A stretch of 9,735 nt of DNA from the NCBI GenBank assembly GCA_023259235.1, contig JAHFQQ010000123.1, forward strand, positions 1 to 9,735. Reading direction: 5' to 3'. The position numbers and the translations under genes are program-made. Below the pieces are notes generated by a model, which saw only the letters and a program-made list of their open reading frames with translations, did no database searches and was not told the origin of the DNA. The DNA comes from Polaromonas sp. Lineage in GTDB: Bacteria > Pseudomonadota > Gammaproteobacteria > Burkholderiales > Burkholderiaceae_C. This document shows, one piece after another, positions 1 through 9,245 of the stretch (positions are counted from its first letter, which is position 1; each line of letters begins with the position of its first letter).

Positions 1-25
1 TGCCGAGCATCAGTAAATCACGCAC
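1..25 (-). CDS. Start of a further operon gene; possible XrtA-associated O-glycosylation ligase (5' end only)
   Basis: The first eight codons of a gene that continues past the left edge. A GTG at 25-23 opens a frame reading MRDLLMLG, 6 nt behind a consensus-like GGAGG. It overlaps the TGA of the PaaK-like gene by 8 nt (GTGCGTGA), the same coupling style as the rest of the operon. An ATG at 10-8 in the same frame is an alternative start but sits 20 nt from the ribosome site. The MRDLL opening is what I remember for the putative O-glycosylation ligase family associated with exosortase A (TIGR03097), a multi-pass membrane protein. Eight residues cannot prove this; the existence of a start is well supported, the identity is a guess. 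Confidence 0.5.
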
Positions 26-1397
26 CGCTGACCTCCTTGTTGATCCCGAAGGCTTTCACGTAGCTCACAACATAGCGGAACTTGCCTGAAGCTTCGTTGG
101 CAATGGTGTCCACCCTTTCGACGCGAACATCAACTGCTTCACCCAACCGGGCTTTGAAGTCGCGAATGATGCGCGCCTCTTCAGCCGCACCAAAAGCTGG
201 CCCGGCAACCACTTTGACAATCGTTTGGTCCAGCGATATCTGCTCAATCTTGAAACGCTCAACGCCCGGCAAGTCACGAACCGTATAGATCAAAGCTAGG
301 CCGTGCATGATCGTGCCATCGCGGGCAACAACAAAGTCGGTCGTGCGCCCCTGCACTTCTTTCAGCACTGGCAGGCTTCGGCCACAGGCGCATGGCGCAT
401 TGCCCAACACCCCCATGTCGCCGGTGCGATAGCGCACGAAAGGGAAGTCCGCAGTGGCCATGTGCGTCACGACGATCTCGCCCGCTTCCCCTCCGGCCGC
501 GGGAGAGCCGTCCGGACGCACCGTTTCCACAATGATGTCCTCGGCGCTGATATGCAGGCTGCCCACCGGGCACTGGTGTGCGATGAAACCCGCGTCGCGA
601 GCGCCGTAGCCATTGACCACCGGAGCGCCAAATACTTCGCCAATGATGACCCGCTGCTCATCGTAGAGCTTCTCGGAGGTGACAAATGCAACCTTGATCC
701 CCAGATTATTCAGGGCGATGCCGTTATGCCGTGCGTGCTGTGCAATTAGCGACAGACTCGATGGATAGCCAAACAGCATGGTGGGGCGAGTGACACGGAT
801 CGCTTCCACAAAACGGTCCAGATTTTGCGGTGACATTTCAAAGGCCGGCAACAAATGGCTTCGCATCAACGCATCGCGCAGGCGCCTGACGTGGTCTTGC
901 GTGCCGAGTTCCATCGGGCTACCCCATACCACCAGTTCAGTGTCGCCAATATCAACGCCCCACCAGCGCGTAGCACGCCATTTGGCCGCAACGTCGTGGC
1001 TTTTGCGCCGTTTTCCCATGTAAAAAATGAGGGGTTCGCCGGAAGAGCCACCGGTGTTGTAGCGCGTCAAGGGGCCATGGCCTGTGGCCTTCAGATTTTC
1101 GACATTGGCGCGAATGTCGGATTTGGTCAGCAAGGGCAATTGCTGCAACTCGGCCAATGAGCGGACCCGGTTCGGGTTAAAGTCAAGTTGCTTGAACAAT
1201 TGCTGATAGTAGGGCACACGCTGCCCGATATCGACCAGAAACTGCTGCAATCGCCGGATACGGTAAGTTTCGAGTTGTTCAGCGGGCCACCACTGACTTT
1301 CTTCCAGGCGTTTTCGCAGTGCCACAGAGTCATGGCCTTTGATTCGCTCGTGAAGAGGAAACAGGAAATTCGAACATATCGCTGTATAAAAGCTCAC
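18..1397 (-). CDS. PaaK/CapK-like AMP-forming acyl-CoA ligase (adenylating enzyme)
   Basis: A 459-residue member of the ANL adenylating superfamily, closest to the phenylacetate-CoA ligase/CapK branch. Seen: the phosphate loop TGGSSGEP (115-122), NGYGARDAG (262-270) where PaaK has a YGxTE-type motif, RYRTGDMG (322-329), the cysteines Cys276, Cys336 and Cys338 (CACGRSLP), and Lys439 in ASGKFRYV at the C-terminal catalytic position. Such enzymes activate a carboxylic acid with ATP. In capsule and exopolysaccharide loci they are thought to feed an acyl or amino-acyl group to the polymer rather than to degrade phenylacetate. The GTG at 1397 is chosen because GGGAGGG lies 4 nt before it and GTGA overlaps the upstream stop; the family usually begins near this SFYTA segment. 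A GTG at 1400 and a longer form from 1442 are less likely. The substrate is unknown. Confidence 0.88.
   Translation of the reverse strand: MSFYTAICSNFLFPLHERIKGHDSVALRKRLEESQWWPAEQLETYRIRRLQQFLVDIGQRVPYYQQLFKQLDFNPNRVRSLAELQQLPLLTKSDIRANVENLKATGHGPLTRYNTGGSSGEPLIFYMGKRRKSHDVAAKWRATRWWGVDIGDTELVVWGSPMELGTQDHVRRLRDALMRSHLLPAFEMSPQNLDRFVEAIRVTRPTMLFGYPSSLSLIAQHARHNGIALNNLGIKVAFVTSEKLYDEQRVIIGEVFGAPVVNGYGARDAGFIAHQCPVGSLHISAEDIIVETVRPDGSPAAGGEAGEIVVTHMATADFPFVRYRTGDMGVLGNAPCACGRSLPVLKEVQGRTTDFVVARDGTIMHGLALIYTVRDLPGVERFKIEQISLDQTIVKVVAGPAFGAAEEARIIRDFKARLGEAVDVRVERVDTIANEASGKFRYVVSYVKAFGINKEVSGA
31..38 (-). promoter_or_regulatory. Ribosome binding site AAGGAGGT for the left-edge gene
   Basis: This is an almost perfect complement to the 16S rRNA 3' end and the best ribosome site in the window. 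It lies inside the last codons of the PaaK-like gene and 5 nt before the GTG at 25, so a new gene begins there and may be translated more strongly than its neighbours. Confidence 0.75.
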
Positions 1398-2524
1398 CAC
1401 GCCCTCCCAGTCGCAGCAGACCGGATGTAGGCATCGAGCCACTTGGCGCGGACCTGCGGCCAGGCATACTTCCCGGCTTCGGCCAAGCCGGCCTGGCGCA
1501 GACCTGAGGCTATCCCGGGGTTTTGCAGGATACGAATTACCTCCCGTCCCATTGCCTCGGCGTCACCGATTGGGACCAACAACCCTGAGACGCCATGCTC
1601 GACCATATCCGGAATACCGCCGGCGCAGGTGCTGACCACTGGAACGCCACTGGCAAAGGCTTCAAGGATCGAGATGGGCATGTTGTCAACCGTGCTTGAA
1701 TTGACCATGCAGTCGGCCGACGCATAGAGAGCCGGAATGCTGGCGTTGTCAAGGCGGCCTGAAAATTGCACGGAATCCGTGAGTTGAAGTTTCGACACAA
1801 GCGCCTGCAGCTTGGCAAGCTCGGGACCACTGCCAGCCACGGTCATTCGGGCCCCGGAGAATGTCTTTTTGATTGCGGCAAAGGCACGGATCGCGGTCGG
1901 GATGTCGTAGATGGGCTCGAGGTTGCGGGTGATAACAATATGTGGTGAATTGCCAAATGCCCTCGGCGGCTTCGGCGTAAAACACGCGAGATCAATAATG
2001 TTTGGAATGACATCGGCATTCAAGCCGCGCTTGGCAAAGACTCGTTGTAAAAATACCGAAGGAGTGACGCGCATGGATGCTTTCCCAAGCATTCGTAGAA
2101 CATGCTTGGGCGCTTGCGCAAAAAAAGCATCTGCGCCCCCGCCCCGGTAATTGACGATAACGGGCGTCGCTCGAAGGCGCGCGATGATCATGGCTGGCGC
2201 CGCAAACAGATGCCAGGCCCAGCCGGAGTTAGCCAGAATGTGCATGACGTTGACCCGCCCGGCAGCCCGCCACAAGTGAGCCAGATACGGGACAAGGCGA
2301 AAGACTGCGCGCAACATCGGAATACGGCTTACCCAATATGGTTGATACGGACTATTGGTCTGTACAAATTCAACGTGGACACCTTCCGACTGTAGCAACT
2401 GGATAAGTTGCTGGCATTGATTCGCCATGCCGCCGGAGGGAGGTGGCAAAGGACCGACCAGACCAACGCGCGGCAACACCCTCGCAGCAGAATCGTCCGA
2501 TCCCGGTATTGAGTTAGTGGTCAT
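1394..2524 (-). CDS. GT4 family glycosyltransferase
   Basis: A 376-residue GT-B glycosyltransferase. GLVGPLPPPSGGMANQ (21-36) is the N-terminal Rossmann loop. PNIIDLACF (174-182) starts the donor domain, ITRNLEPIYDIPTAIRAF (198-215) follows, and NMPISILEAFASGVPVVST (281-299) is the nucleotide-sugar loop, with Asp280 and Glu288 replacing the usual EX7E pair. It probably adds a sugar to the repeat unit at the inner membrane. I chose the second ATG of an ATGATG pair (2524; the first is 2527), with a weak GGGG 4 nt upstream. The frame stays open to an ATG at 2638, but that would place 38 extra residues over the membrane segment and tail of the upstream gene and before the fold begins. A GTG or TTG near 2480 is a less likely start. 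The region is poorer in G+C than the first glycosyltransferase gene. The stop overlaps the next start by 4 nt (GTGA). Confidence 0.87.
   Translation of the reverse strand: MTTNSIPGSDDSAARVLPRVGLVGPLPPPSGGMANQCQQLIQLLQSEGVHVEFVQTNSPYQPYWVSRIPMLRAVFRLVPYLAHLWRAAGRVNVMHILANSGWAWHLFAAPAMIIARLRATPVIVNYRGGGADAFFAQAPKHVLRMLGKASMRVTPSVFLQRVFAKRGLNADVIPNIIDLACFTPKPPRAFGNSPHIVITRNLEPIYDIPTAIRAFAAIKKTFSGARMTVAGSGPELAKLQALVSKLQLTDSVQFSGRLDNASIPALYASADCMVNSSTVDNMPISILEAFASGVPVVSTCAGGIPDMVEHGVSGLLVPIGDAEAMGREVIRILQNPGIASGLRQAGLAEAGKYAWPQVRAKWLDAYIRSAATGRAW
1402..1408 (-). promoter_or_regulatory. Ribosome binding site GGGAGGG for the PaaK/CapK-like gene
   Basis: A strong purine-rich site inside the end of the upstream glycosyltransferase gene, 4 nt before the GTG at 1397 and 1 nt before the GTG at 1400. 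It decides the start in favour of the GTG at 1397, and not the longer in-frame start at 1442. Confidence 0.75.
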
Positions 2525-3578
2525 CATGCCCCGCGCTAAGCCTGGGTAAAGCAGACTGCTGGCGACGCCGAACCCGCACGCCTGCGACCCAACAAAATAG
2601 CGCTGCAAGTGCTGCCACAAATGCCAGCCACGCAGCAATGAACAGGTGCATGCGAAGACGCCAAAGCGCGTTGACCTTGTCGCGGTTGGTTTCAGTGACC
2701 ATCAGGCTAACCGGCGGATAGACGCCTTCCGCAATGGCTTGCAGTTGCTCAAGCGAGCGGGAAAACCGCCCCAGATTGAGAACCATCATCGCCTTGTCGT
2801 ACGAGAAGACATTGTTGCCCCAGAGCATGTACCACTCTGGCAAGCCTCGCCGGTACCAAGCCCACATTTTTTCTTCAATTCCATAGCCAGGCCTCGCCCC
2901 GGGATACAGTAGCGCACGATGGATGGATTTCGGCGCGGTGAGCATGGCTTCACGAAACTCTGCAGCGGAGATTGGCACACCGTCTTGCCCCACAAAATAG
3001 AAGTTGTTAAAAATATCGACCAATTGCCAGCGCTTGAGCTGTCGGTTCCAGATTTCGGGCCAGATGTGCCCGTCGCCCCCAAAACCATCAAAGGAGAAGG
3101 ACCAGGCGCGTACCGGAATGCCGGCTGTGATGGCAAATGCCATGAAAACCCGGGTGAAGTCGCCACAATACCCGGTCCCATCCTCGAGAATGTGGCGGTA
3201 GGTGTCGCGAAGGTCGGACTGGATCGCATTACCGACGAGATGCGGATTGCTCAGGAGATGCCGGCTGATCGCAGACACCCTGTCCCAGTCTGAACTCATG
3301 CCGGCGAGCCCGAGTCGCCCGGCGGCTTCTACAAACACTGGATCGGCCGGCCCGCGTTCGAGCATGAAGTCTGGCGGTATTGAGTCGGGCGTCCAGTCAA
3401 AGCCATGGCCCTTTTCCCCAATCAGAACCAGGGCATTGCGCATGCGCACAAGTTCAGTCGAACTGGTCAGGTATGGCGCCAGCGACAACACGGTAAGAAC
3501 AAGTACGGCAAGGCTGAACCAGGCGCAACGGCGCCAGCGCGATGCAAGACGCGACGGCTGGTTTGCGCCTACCAGCAT
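2514..3578 (-). CDS. Membrane-anchored transglutaminase-like (cysteine peptidase fold) protein
   Basis: A 354-residue protein with a hydrophobic segment at about 18-36 after an Arg-rich N-terminus, a long soluble part, and a second hydrophobic segment at about 310-334 followed by RVRRRQQ. The positive charges on both ends suggest that both termini are cytoplasmic and residues 37-308 periplasmic. The soluble part holds a transglutaminase-like core: GTGYCGDFTRVFMAFA (134-149) with Cys138, GHIWPEIW (170-177) with His171, and QLVDIFNN (185-192) with Asp188, so the Cys-His-Asp triad is complete. Bacterial members of this fold act as amidases, peptidases or cross-linkers; the substrate here is unknown. 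Its place among polysaccharide genes suggests work on the exported polymer or an export partner. It overlaps the dehydrogenase by 10 nt and the next gene by 11 nt. The family is clear; the function is not. Confidence 0.82.
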   Translation of the reverse strand: MLVGANQPSRLASRWRRCAWFSLAVLVLTVLSLAPYLTSSTELVRMRNALVLIGEKGHGFDWTPDSIPPDFMLERGPADPVFVEAAGRLGLAGMSSDWDRVSAISRHLLSNPHLVGNAIQSDLRDTYRHILEDGTGYCGDFTRVFMAFAITAGIPVRAWSFSFDGFGGDGHIWPEIWNRQLKRWQLVDIFNNFYFVGQDGVPISAAEFREAMLTAPKSIHRALLYPGARPGYGIEEKMWAWYRRGLPEWYMLWGNNVFSYDKAMMVLNLGRFSRSLEQLQAIAEGVYPPVSLMVTETNRDKVNALWRLRMHLFIAAWLAFVAALAALFCWVAGVRVRRRQQSALPRLSAGHDDH

Positions 3579-4885
3579 AGGCCTTCCACCTTGGCCCGAA
3601 TGGCTCCCCGGTTGGGCAGGTTGACCAGGTCAAGCACGACCTGGTCAGGCCGGCTGCGACTTGCCAGGACCTCAAAAACCGTTGGGTCGGCAAGCCCTAC
3701 CACCAACACTTCAGACTCGTCGATGACCCCCTCCATATCGCCACGCAACATCTTCCCGATGTGGGGGAGATGTTTCTCGATAAAACTTCGATTGGCACCC
3801 AGCAGTTGCGCCAGGCGAACCTCGGGGTCATAAATGGAAAGCCACATACCCTTGCCGATCAGTTGTTCGGCCAGGGTGACCAGCGGGCTCTCGCGCAGGT
3901 CATCGGTTCCGGTCTTGAACGACAACCCGATGAAGCCAATCTTTCGCTTGCCCGTGGCAAACAGCTTTTGCAGCGCGAGGTCAAGATGATTCCGGTTTGA
4001 AGGCATGATGCCCGCCAGCATGGGAACCTCGACGTCATGCAGTTTGGCCAGATAGGTGGTGGCCCGCAGATCCTTGGGCAGACAAGAGCCGCCGAACGCA
4101 AAACCGGGCTTCAGGTAAGCTGGCGAAATATTGAGATGCGTGTCCTGGCAGACCAAATCCATAACCTCGAAGGCGTCAACACCCAGTGCTTCGCAAAGGC
4201 GGGCAGTTTCATTGGCAAAGGTGATTTTGAGAGCGTGAAAGTTGTTGCAGCAGTATTTCATCATCTCGGCCGAGCGCACCGAGGTTTTGAGAAATTTACA
4301 CGGCAACCGGCCAAACAGGACACGCAGGCGTTCGACTGGATAGGCATGATTGGCGCCGACAACGGTAAAAGGGGGCTTGTCGTAATCGCGAATGGAGGAG
4401 CCTTCGCGCAGAAACTCGGGCTGGAAACAAAGAAAGAAGCCTTCTCCATCTTTTTTGCCTGACCGGGTCTCAATGATGGGACGCAAGACATCTTCAACCG
4501 TACCCGGCACCAATGTTGAACGAAAAACAACCACATGCGGCTCCTGCTTTTCAGCAATTGCCAGACCGATTTCTTCGGCCAAGCGAAGAATGGCACCCTG
4601 ATCCTGGCTGCCATTGGCTGCCGACGGTGTGCCAACGCAGACCAGGGAAATTTCGCTGTCAAGCACCGCACGCCGGGCGTCTGTGGTGACTGTGACCTTG
4701 CCACTGGCGGCCACACGCGCCATCAGGTCAACCATGCCCTCTTCGACCACCGGTGTCTTGCCGGCCATGATCAAGTCAAGTTTTGTGCGATCGATGTCAA
4801 CGCCAATCACATCGTGACCGTCGCGTGACAAACAGGCCAGCGACACCGCCCCCACATAGCCCAGGCCAAAAATGCTGATTTTCAT
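3569..4885 (-). CDS. Nucleotide-sugar 6-dehydrogenase, AlgD-like (probable GDP-mannose 6-dehydrogenase)
   Basis: A 438-residue NAD-dependent four-electron dehydrogenase that turns a nucleotide hexose into the uronic acid in the cytoplasm. The N-terminal Rossmann fold has GLGYVG (7-12) and VGVD-type strand ends near 28-30. Glu157 sits in PEFLRE, Lys210 in MMKYCCN, and the nucleophile Cys268 in PGFAFGGSCLPKD. GLSFKTGTDDLRESP (320-334) belongs to the C-terminal UDP/GDP-binding domain. Length, the position of Cys268 and the ending EGLCW agree with Pseudomonas AlgD (436 residues, Cys268, ending EGICW, from memory), so GDP-mannose is a better guess than UDP-glucose; UDP-glucose or UDP-ManNAc remain possible. 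One oddity is Gln155 where NPEFLRE is usual. A GGAAGG-like site precedes the ATG, which overlaps the upstream stop by 4 nt. No alginate polymerase gene is in the window. Confidence 0.88.
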   Translation of the reverse strand: MKISIFGLGYVGAVSLACLSRDGHDVIGVDIDRTKLDLIMAGKTPVVEEGMVDLMARVAASGKVTVTTDARRAVLDSEISLVCVGTPSAANGSQDQGAILRLAEEIGLAIAEKQEPHVVVFRSTLVPGTVEDVLRPIIETRSGKKDGEGFFLCFQPEFLREGSSIRDYDKPPFTVVGANHAYPVERLRVLFGRLPCKFLKTSVRSAEMMKYCCNNFHALKITFANETARLCEALGVDAFEVMDLVCQDTHLNISPAYLKPGFAFGGSCLPKDLRATTYLAKLHDVEVPMLAGIMPSNRNHLDLALQKLFATGKRKIGFIGLSFKTGTDDLRESPLVTLAEQLIGKGMWLSIYDPEVRLAQLLGANRSFIEKHLPHIGKMLRGDMEGVIDESEVLVVGLADPTVFEVLASRSRPDQVVLDLVNLPNRGAIRAKVEGLCW

Positions 4886-6092
4886 GTAACCCTTCCGCTG
4901 TTCACTGAAAAATTCTTGATGCCGCGATCGATAATCCCGTCCATCCGCTCCATTGAGCGAGGCCAGGCATGGTGGCTGAGCATTCGCTGCCGGCCGGCCA
5001 TGGCCAGACGATTGCGCTCTGCCGGACTGTCGATAATTCGCATAATGGCCTGAGCATAGGCCGGCGGCGTATCGGCGACAAGAAAATGAGTCTCGGATTC
5101 GGCATCCACGCCCCCAGCAGCGATGGTGCTGGTTACAACCGGCACGCCCATGGCCATGGCCTCCAGAATCTTGTTTTGCGTTCCGCGCGCTATATTGAGC
5201 GGCGCCACCATTAGCGCTGATTTTCGGATAAAGGGACGAACATCCGGCACTGAGCCGGTCACCGTGACCCCCGGCAATTCGCCCAGTTTGCGCATCGCAG
5301 GCGACGGGTCCGCGCCGACAATCAATAAATTCATGTCCGGACGGGCGCGCTTGAGCAAGGGCCAGGTTTGTTCACAAAAGCGTGCCATGCACTCCTGATT
5401 CGGGTAATAGTCCATGCGCCCGATGAAGCTGATGGTGTTCGCGTCATAGGATTCGCCAGCAGGGCAGAAGAAATCGGCATCCACACCGTTCGGAAACCAG
5501 TCGGTATCAACGCCGGTTGCGTAACCATCGAGAGTCTCCCACTCGGCCCGGGTGGTAGCGGTGCACAGATCAAAGCGCCGGGCCAGGCGCTTTTCGGCGG
5601 CCAGCATCTTGGCACCCTCAAGCCGATACCCCAGAGACAGTGGAAAGGGCTTGTAGTTGGCGTACTCAAGCCATTTCTGGGAATCCATGTCGCCAAAGTC
5701 GAGGATTTTGGGGGTGTTTTTCACATGCTCAACATATTGGGCTACGGAGGAACAATGGACAAAGATGAGATCCCACCTCCTTGAATTCAGCAAGCTTCGC
5801 ACATGCTCTGCCAATGCGGGCGAATAGAAGTAGCCCATTGACGAGGGGGTCGGCAGCGGCAAGCGCACCGTCATGCGCGCTACCTGAACCCATTCCTTGA
5901 CGTGCGCCATCTCAAAGCCGGAACAGTAGGGCGCAATGCCGCGCCCCTCTTCGGCCTCTTCAGGTGACCGCACCAGCGAACAAACGGTGACCTGATGCCC
6001 CCTCGCCGACAGGTGCCGGATCATGTTGAAGGGTCGAATTTTCCCACCGCGTTTGGGCGGAAAGGGAAATCGGTGACAGAGATACAGGATGT

Positions 6093-6096
<4 letters not shown>
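4882..6096 (-). CDS. GT4 glycosyltransferase, PEP-CTERM/EpsH1-associated sugar transferase (TIGR03087-like)
   Basis: A 404-residue GT-B glycosyltransferase. The N-terminus MNILYLCHRFPFPPKRGGKIR and the segment LDFGDMDSQKW (132-142) are close to the signature of the sugar transferases tied to the PEP-CTERM/EpsH system, whose members usually read DFVDVDSxKW. The donor half carries FPNGVD (201-206), SFIGRMDYYPN (223-233) and RGTQNKILEAMAMGVPVV (304-321), the last forming the nucleotide-sugar binding loop with Glu312. There is no signal peptide; it should act at the cytoplasmic face of the inner membrane on a lipid-linked acceptor. The ATG start overlaps the amidotransferase stop by 4 nt, and its own stop overlaps the dehydrogenase start by 4 nt. 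Which sugar it transfers cannot be told. The family assignment is from memory of the motif. Confidence 0.9.
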
Positions 6097-8018
<1,922 letters not shown>

Positions 8019-8024
8019 GATACA

Positions 8025-8029
8025 ACCTC
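8025..8029 (-). promoter_or_regulatory. Ribosome binding site GAGGT for the amidotransferase
   Basis: GAGGT lies 6 nt before the GTG start at 8018 and shares bases with the TGA stop of the upstream glycosyltransferase (TGAGGT). It supports the GTG start, which the invariant Cys2 also requires. This is the only junction in the window without a gene overlap. Confidence 0.75.
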
Positions 8030-9245
8030 AGGCTCGAATGGGTTGAGTGCGGTCATAACGGCTCAAGGCTCGTTGATAGACCTCACGGTAACGCGCGACG
8101 CTGGCAGTCCAGGTGCGTTCCAACTCCACAAAGCGACGCGCCTGCAGGCGGATCTGCGGCCACCTCTCGCGCTGCGCCAGCACGTCATCCAGCGCTTTCT
8201 CAAGCGCGCCTGCATCGCCGGCGCGAAACAGAAAACCGGTTTCTTCGTGGCGAACAAGCTCGCGATGCCCTCCAACGTCAGAGGCAACCAACATACGGCC
8301 CTGCGCCATTGCCTCAAGGGGCTTCAGTGGTGTGACCAGTTCCGTCAGCCGGATGGGCAATCGGGGGTAGGCCAATACGTCGATGAGTTCGTAATAACGC
8401 TGCACATCGGCGTGTGCGACGCGACCCGTAAAAATAACGCGATCCTGCAAGCCGGCGGCTGCCGCTTGCGCCTTGAGATTGCCTTCCTGCGGCCCGCCGC
8501 CGACCAGGAGCACGCGCAAATTCGGGTGCCGCGGCAGCATCCTCCGCGCCGCTTCAAGCAGCAGATCCAGACCTTCGTAGCCATAGAAGGAGCCGGCAAA
8601 CCCGAGCACAGTGGCGCCAACGAGCCCAAGCGAACGACGCAGATTCGGATCGGCTTCGACGCCAAACCGGAACATCGCGGCATCGACCGCATTCGGAATC
8701 ACCGTGATACGCGCGTCGGGCACGCCACGCGTCGCAATATCACCACGCAGACCCTCGCAAATCGTGGTGATCTGGTCCGCCTGGCGAAGTGCAAAGGTCT
8801 CCAGTGCCCGCGATAGGCGATAGCGCAAACTGCCTTCGACCGTGGTGCCGTGATCAACGGCCGCGTCTTCCCAGGATGCCCGCATTTCATAAACCACAGG
8901 CAAGCGCTGACGCCGCCCAACCCACAAACTGGGCAGGGCATTCAGGACCGGCGAATGGGCATGAATCACATCCGGCTTCGTCATGCGAATGATCTCGCCA
9001 AGCCTGTTGGCCGTTAGTCGCATTTGAGTCAACAAGCCTGCACCTGCGGTGCTTGGCGTACGGTAAAAGGTCAATCCATCGACATCTTCCTGCATTGACG
9101 CGGTTGGGCCGTGTTTGGGCGTTGTGAGATGAACGGTTTCCCAACCGAGCTTGTGCTGCTCGCGCAGAATGGAAAGCGTGCGGAAGGTGTAGCCGCTGTG
9201 CAGCGGAGTGGAGTGATCAAGGACATGGAGAATGCGCAAGCTCAT
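8028..9245 (-). CDS. GT4 glycosyltransferase, PEP-CTERM/exosortase A-associated (TIGR04063-like)
   Basis: A 405-residue cytoplasmic or membrane-associated retaining glycosyltransferase with the two-Rossmann GT-B fold, expected to add one sugar to the lipid-linked repeat unit of the exopolysaccharide. The N-terminal acceptor domain opens with ILHVLDHSTPLHSGYTFR (residues 5-22), and VYEMRASWEDAAVDHG follows at 118-133; both are hallmarks of the group named after Daro_2409. The donor domain follows IPNAVD (183-188), with a GFAGSFYGYEG loop (215-225) and TPLKPLEAMAQG (305-316) at the nucleotide-sugar site. No signal peptide or membrane segment is seen. The ATG start overlaps the upstream stop by 4 nt, with only a weak ribosome site, so translation is probably coupled. 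The donor and acceptor sugars cannot be read from the sequence. The family call is from remembered signatures, not a profile search. Confidence 0.9.
   Translation of the reverse strand: MSLRILHVLDHSTPLHSGYTFRTLSILREQHKLGWETVHLTTPKHGPTASMQEDVDGLTFYRTPSTAGAGLLTQMRLTANRLGEIIRMTKPDVIHAHSPVLNALPSLWVGRRQRLPVVYEMRASWEDAAVDHGTTVEGSLRYRLSRALETFALRQADQITTICEGLRGDIATRGVPDARITVIPNAVDAAMFRFGVEADPNLRRSLGLVGATVLGFAGSFYGYEGLDLLLEAARRMLPRHPNLRVLLVGGGPQEGNLKAQAAAAGLQDRVIFTGRVAHADVQRYYELIDVLAYPRLPIRLTELVTPLKPLEAMAQGRMLVASDVGGHRELVRHEETGFLFRAGDAGALEKALDDVLAQRERWPQIRLQARRFVELERTWTASVARYREVYQRALSRYDRTQPIRA

Noticed and set aside
303..749. A 148-codon plus-strand frame, and similar ones at 4037-4462 and 5368-5784
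   Set aside because: Each is antisense to a conserved enzyme, with unlikely protein composition and no ribosome site that I could support.
18..1397. Phenylacetate catabolism
   Set aside because: The enzyme is PaaK-like, but no other pathway gene is present and the neighbours are polysaccharide genes.
1395..1442. Longer start of the PaaK/CapK-like gene at 1442
   Set aside because: The extra 15 residues fall in the end of the upstream gene, contain three cysteines with no family counterpart, and lack a ribosome site; GTG at 1397 has one.
8019..8027. A possible promoter or terminator between the first glycosyltransferase and the complete amidotransferase
   Set aside because: The gap is only 9 nt and is occupied by the ribosome site spacing; no hairpin or promoter box fits.
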